64,000 nt of DNA from Glossina fuscipes. Its lineage: Eukaryota > Arthropoda > Insecta > Diptera > Glossinidae. The stretch covers positions 16,351,160 to 16,415,159 of the forward strand of contig NW_023998415.1 of assembly GCF_014805625.2 (NCBI RefSeq). Reading direction: 5' to 3'. Below the pieces are notes generated by a model, which saw only the letters and a list, made by a program, of their open reading frames with translations, was not told where the DNA came from and did not search any database. Numbering within the stretch: the first letter of the stretch is position 1; every line of letters begins with the position of its first letter. The position numbers were made by a program, and so were the translations under genes. This document shows positions 59,878 through 64,000 of the stretch, one piece after another.

Positions 59878-60515
59878 ATTAGTGCGGACGTATGTAATAG
59901 CGAGAGCAGCTTAGGATAAGCTCACCGATCGATTTAGAATCGTGATCTGAATTGATCTACACTTGTTTGTCCGTCCGTCTGACGTTTGTCCATGTTAAGT
60001 TGCGTTCAAGCTACAGGTCGCAATTTATATAATATTTTCATAAAATTTAGTGCAATGACGTGTTTTGATCCAAGGACGAACATTATTGAAAAATGCTCCG
60101 ATTGGCCCATTTTTCTGAAAAATTTTTCAGGGAAAAAAAAATCGCAATTTTCAAAATTTCTCGACAAAAGTGATTAAGCAGTAGTATTCGGGCATTCTAA
60201 ATTGAAAACTAATTGAAAACTTTGGACCGACTGGGGCAATGTTTTGAGCACTCTGTCATAAACTGAAGTTCATACGGCAGAGAGGTAGAACCTTCAAAAT
60301 GTTCCATGATGAAAATTAATATAATAATAGTAATTTAACATAAACAAATTAACTGTATAAAATTTGAACCATGTCGGCCTATTATTTGCGTCCTAACGTA
60401 ATAGGGCGTTTTACGAAAATTAATACTTTATAGAGTAGAAAAGCCGAAGTTTTAATATGTGATGGGTATTTAATTATCGGCCTTGTCTGACTATAATATA
60501 TCTTACTTGTTTTTC
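59868..60515 (+). repeat. Family B interspersed repeat, forward reference copy
   Basis: Complete and used here to define orientation: cagggtatattaaattag, tgcggacg, gtttgtccgtccgtctgac, caagctacaggtcgcaatt, cgtgttttgatccaagg, ggcccatttttctg, caaaatttctcgacaaaag, gaccgactggggcaatg, gaagttcatacggca, tcggcctattatttgcg. The terminal module is gatgggtatttaattatcg, gccttgtctgactata, atatatcttacttgttt. Confidence 0.82.
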
Positions 60516-60978
60516 TATAATCAAATCTTTAACAAGTCAACTAACTTTGTCAGTGGGCACACATTGTGAGCACACTTCAATATGAGCTGAGAAGCCTTAC
60601 CTTCACATGAAAATAATAGATAATTTTTGGAAGAAAGTGTATTAAGTGTAGGGTATTTAACGAACGATTTTGACTGGTTTAAGAAAAGGAAATACTGTTT
60701 TCGAAATTGATTTATATCTGATTTAATTCTGTAAAAGCAAATTTAATTTAATTTCTTTTAATTAATTGATCCGATATGTTAATGAATTTATTGTATAATG
60801 CGCCATAACATCCATAGCTTTTCTCTTTTTTTTTTTTTTTTTTTTGCTTTTTTCTTCAAAATACTTTTGAACTTTAAACAAACAATTAATTGTCTGCAAA
60901 GAAATAAAAAAAACAATAACAATACGTTAAAATTAATCATGTCCGCAATCCGCGGGAATATTCTTTATACACATATAC
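60516..60978. other. Non-coding DNA
   Basis: Poly-T at 60828-60845. Nothing else was recognised. Confidence 0.5.
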
Positions 60979-60988
60979 TATATATATA

Positions 60989-61036
<48 letters not shown>
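60979..61036. repeat. (TA)n array
   Basis: The longest TA dinucleotide array in the window, interrupted once near 60990. A second array is at 61502-61533 and others at 62768-62806. Confidence 0.95.
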
Positions 61037-61043
<7 letters not shown>

Positions 61044-61499
61044 TATATTTGTTTGTGTAAAATACTTTCTGCGTCTCTTAACGTAAAAAAATCAAAACAA
61101 AGAGTTCAATGAAATCACCGAAAATGTTTTCTAGAGTTAGAGCTCAAGGACAGTATCGTGTTTTATGTCTGTTCAATATGCGTTTCACATTATGTTTTAC
61201 CATGAAATTAAAAAAAAAAAAACAAAAAAAAAAAAAATGTTGCAGAAAAAATGAAAATGAAACGCGTAAAGGCGCTAAGCGCCTCATCAAAAACTATAAT
61301 AACCAAACTGCATAATAAAATAAAAATAATAATAGCGGCCTAAGTCGCATTTGCGATACTTAATGAAGAGTTTTTTCAAAAACTTAAAAAAGGAAAGGGA
61401 TCACTCAAGGCATAAGTCATTATATGTTTTCATCTATGTTTTGATTGAAATCGATCACCTCCAAGTAACTCTATATATATATTTATAGAGTAAGTAACT

Positions 61500-61536
<37 letters not shown>

Positions 61537-62767
61537 TTATATACGAAGATCAACTTCTATGAAATGAAAAATTTTAACTCGATAAGTCCATAAATTCTCT
61601 TAATTTCACTTTTCACATATTCAAGTACGAGACGTGCATCATTATATATGACGTACAACAGAGATGTGTCTCAAAATTTTATATGAAAATTTACGAAATT
61701 CGCGGAAAAATTTAATAGAAAAATGATTTTTGAATTTTAACAGCATACCTCTCATACTTTTTATCTGCGTGAGTTTGACTTTCAATACGAAATATTCCCC
61801 CGGAATACGGAACGGACAAGTAAGCAGATAAAGCAAATGTAGCGTAGTTGGCCGCCTTGTTACAACTATATAAGAAAACGAATATACCGGCGGAATGACG
61901 AGCGTGAAAAAGAGCTCCATTTTAAACACATACCACTAACCACTAACTGAGTTAAGCTTTTTAAATGAATTCATTTATTTCATTGCAACAAAATTCCGGT
62001 TAAAAATGTCTGGGCGTTTTTTGTTTTTTTTTTTTGGCGGTTCTTTTCAAAAGCTATCAAAACAGCGCCAATCGATGTTAATACGTGCAAGAGTTAAGCT
62101 AATCATCAAAAATGACGAGATGCTAAATAGTGAGATCGATCCAATTTAATAATAATAAATAAGAAAATACATTTTTCAACATATATTTGTCCATCCGTCA
62201 AAACCGAAAAAATGCAATAAAATAGTAATTTTGATGTATTTGCTAAACGGTAATGCATTATTTATACCGAGACTCTTATACGTAATCCCCGCTTTCAACT
62301 CGTTATCTTTGTCTGTCGCTTGCTTTCCGCCATTTTTTGGGGCTCAACTCAAATTAGGGTCAATAACTGATTTGTGTTAAAAGATTTCCTTTTTTGGCAA
62401 AATCTCGCTACAATAAAGAAACCAAAAAAAAAAAAAAAACAAAGAAAGAATTTTTGGCGCTTTATTCCATCAAATCATATATAAGCATGTGCATGTGCAT
62501 GTGCATGTGCATGTATGTAAGTATCCTGAAAAAATAAACACTTCCGCGCCCTTTTTTCTTGCGCATGCCTGATTTTGAAAGCGGTGAGGATGAGCACTAA
62601 TACATGGATATGAAGATTGTTTTTTTTTTCTTTTTTGTTTTTTTTCTGTTTCTTTCGTTGGCATTTGAAAGTGAGTCTAAAGCAGCAGCATAAGTGAGAA
62701 AAGTTAATTGAGCAAGAGCGAAAAAATGCAATTTAATTAAAAATAATACAAAAAGAAATATGTTTTA

Positions 62768-62802
<35 letters not shown>

Positions 62803-63070
62803 TATAAAATTTATCGATATAGTTATATATATTTAAGATGTTATGGCGCTTACTTTTAGTCCGATAGGACTTCAAGCGAAAATACTCCTCCGTATTATTA
62901 GAAATATTCAGGAGTCATCATTATATGATTGCGATAATTTTCGGCCTCAGCCTCAGGATTCAGGCAACCTATCTATCTACGTATAAAAGTTCCCAGGTGA
63001 ACTTATCGCTACGAGATGTTAAATTGCGATTAAGAGACGGTGAAGAGTATAGAGAAAGAAAGCAAGAGAA

Positions 63071-63077
<7 letters not shown>
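61037..63077. other. Non-coding DNA with (TA)n and GTGCAT arrays
   Basis: A tracts at 61211-61236, (TA)n at 61502-61533 and 62768-62806, poly-A at 62425-62440, and a six-base tandem catgtg x4 at about 62486-62512. Frames at 61109-61315 and 61642-61929 have no recognisable domain. Confidence 0.55.
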
Positions 63078-63117
<40 letters not shown>

Positions 63118-63143
63118 GAGAGAGAGAGAGAGAGAAAGAGAGG
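63078..63143. repeat. (GA)n microsatellite
   Basis: A GA array of about 65 bases with a few AAG interruptions. It matches GAGA-factor type sites but is probably a simple repeat. It creates the RERERE and SLSLSL frames on the two strands. Confidence 0.95.
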
Positions 63144-64000
63144 GGGGAAATCGAATGCTTGCTTTCATTAATCGCAAAAAGTGAACTTGAATTTTAAATG
63201 CATCCGAGCTTAGTAATACCACTCAAGAGGCCTAATACAGTTTATATAAAAACCAAGGATTTCTTTAATGATTTCTATTTTTTATTTAATTTTAACTAAA
63301 TCGCTTTTATACCGCCACAATCGGAGATGGATAGGTAAGTGTGTACTAACTTGCAGAACCACATGTACGTAATTATGTAAACTATATATGTATATATATA
63401 TATGTATTCACGTAATGGAGAAACTATGTTCCTATGCTCTTATCCTTATTATAATTTTGACTTCAACTTGAAGCATCATTTTTGGAATGAAAATTGATCG
63501 CAAACATATCGACAGACTAATCTTCTTCTCTACATTGGTTATGCGTGCAAATGTTTATTTGGAGCCATAAAGCTAAGAAACCGTAAACATGTTTTTATCA
63601 CAATCTCAAAATCACCCACAAGTCTTCTTGAGTCAAAGAATTGCTTGCGCGTGACAAGCAACACATTCGATTTGTGAAGCGCTACAAAACTCATTCGACC
63701 TGACACATTGTATGTCATCTGCATATAATAGATATGAATAGTGGAGATTCGGTTTAGCCTTTTCCTCCCGCTCTTTTTATTTTTTTCTTTTTTTAGAAAT
63801 ACCTTCGCCACTACATTGAATTATACAAAATCAAATACCTTAAACGGGCTACTGATGCTGAGGAATGCGAAGCGTGTAAGCCTAACGTAATTTCTTTCTT
63901 GTTTTTGTCTGATTTTCATTTGAGGTCCGCATTAGTTGCGAAAAACGAAGTAAGGCATAAACAAATAATTTTTGTTATCACACATCATGGCAATGGGAAT
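63144..64000. other. Non-coding DNA to window end
   Basis: Short (TA)n at 63386-63403. A minus-strand frame at 63539-63811 has no recognisable domain. No gene was seen. Confidence 0.45.

Noticed and set aside
62925..63222. RERERE-rich protein and its SLSLSL counterpart
   Set aside because: Direct translation of the (GA)n microsatellite on the two strands.
1..64000. tRNA, rRNA, known microRNA, CRISPR or bacterial-type gene cluster
   Set aside because: I looked for tRNA B-box words, well-known insect microRNA seeds, regularly spaced repeats and operon-like ORF runs and saw none. A covariance-model scan would be needed to exclude diverged RNAs.

Overview
The window looks like gene-poor chromosomal DNA from a schizophoran (higher) fly. 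It is strongly AT-rich and full of mono-, di- and trinucleotide tracts. It carries four fossil mariner transposases, the 3' end of a jockey/I-like LINE, and many copies of short fly-type interspersed repeats whose core is cttgatca...tccgtctgtccgtctg. The repeat spectrum fits Diptera such as tsetse, calyptrate or tephritid flies, but I cannot name the genus. I found no CRISPR, operon, rRNA, tRNA or bacterial-type gene, and no host protein that I can identify. The window is probably a very large intron or an intergenic desert.

Layout. About 10 kb (roughly 15%) is built from two related non-coding repeat families, named here A and B. Family A has copies or fragments at 19312, 20085, 24262(-), 35570, 36216, 46300(-), 48550 and 49545(-). 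Family B has copies at 1416(-), 3396(-), 9325, 11015, 16340(-), 18421, 27950(-), 32640(-), 53795 and 59868. Both families end in a similar module of about 50 bp (ggtat...tcgg....ttg/gtga...tataat...cttacttgt), so they probably share an origin or a mobilising machinery. The mariner fossils lie at 5560-6200(-), 42355-43010(+), 51155-51620(-, a short internally deleted copy with both inverted ends) and 57570-58375(-). The LINE fragment is at 23464-24156(+). Two assembly gaps (1016-1415, 13901-14000) interrupt the sequence. The second has the same poly-T end on both sides and is probably artificial.

Candidate host signals are weak. There is a possible tiny two-exon gene at 59579-59877 whose stop codon falls in a B repeat. 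A four-unit TTACGTGC array lies just upstream of a TATA box (50855-50935) and is followed by a 54-codon frame that ends inside a mariner end. A few exon-like open frames occur near 309, 2926, 8110, 15059, 35012 and 46998. None could be assigned to a family. Nothing in the window amounts to a multi-gene system. The most interesting material is the architecture and amplification of the A/B repeats, the mariner decay products and the TACGTG/TATA cluster.
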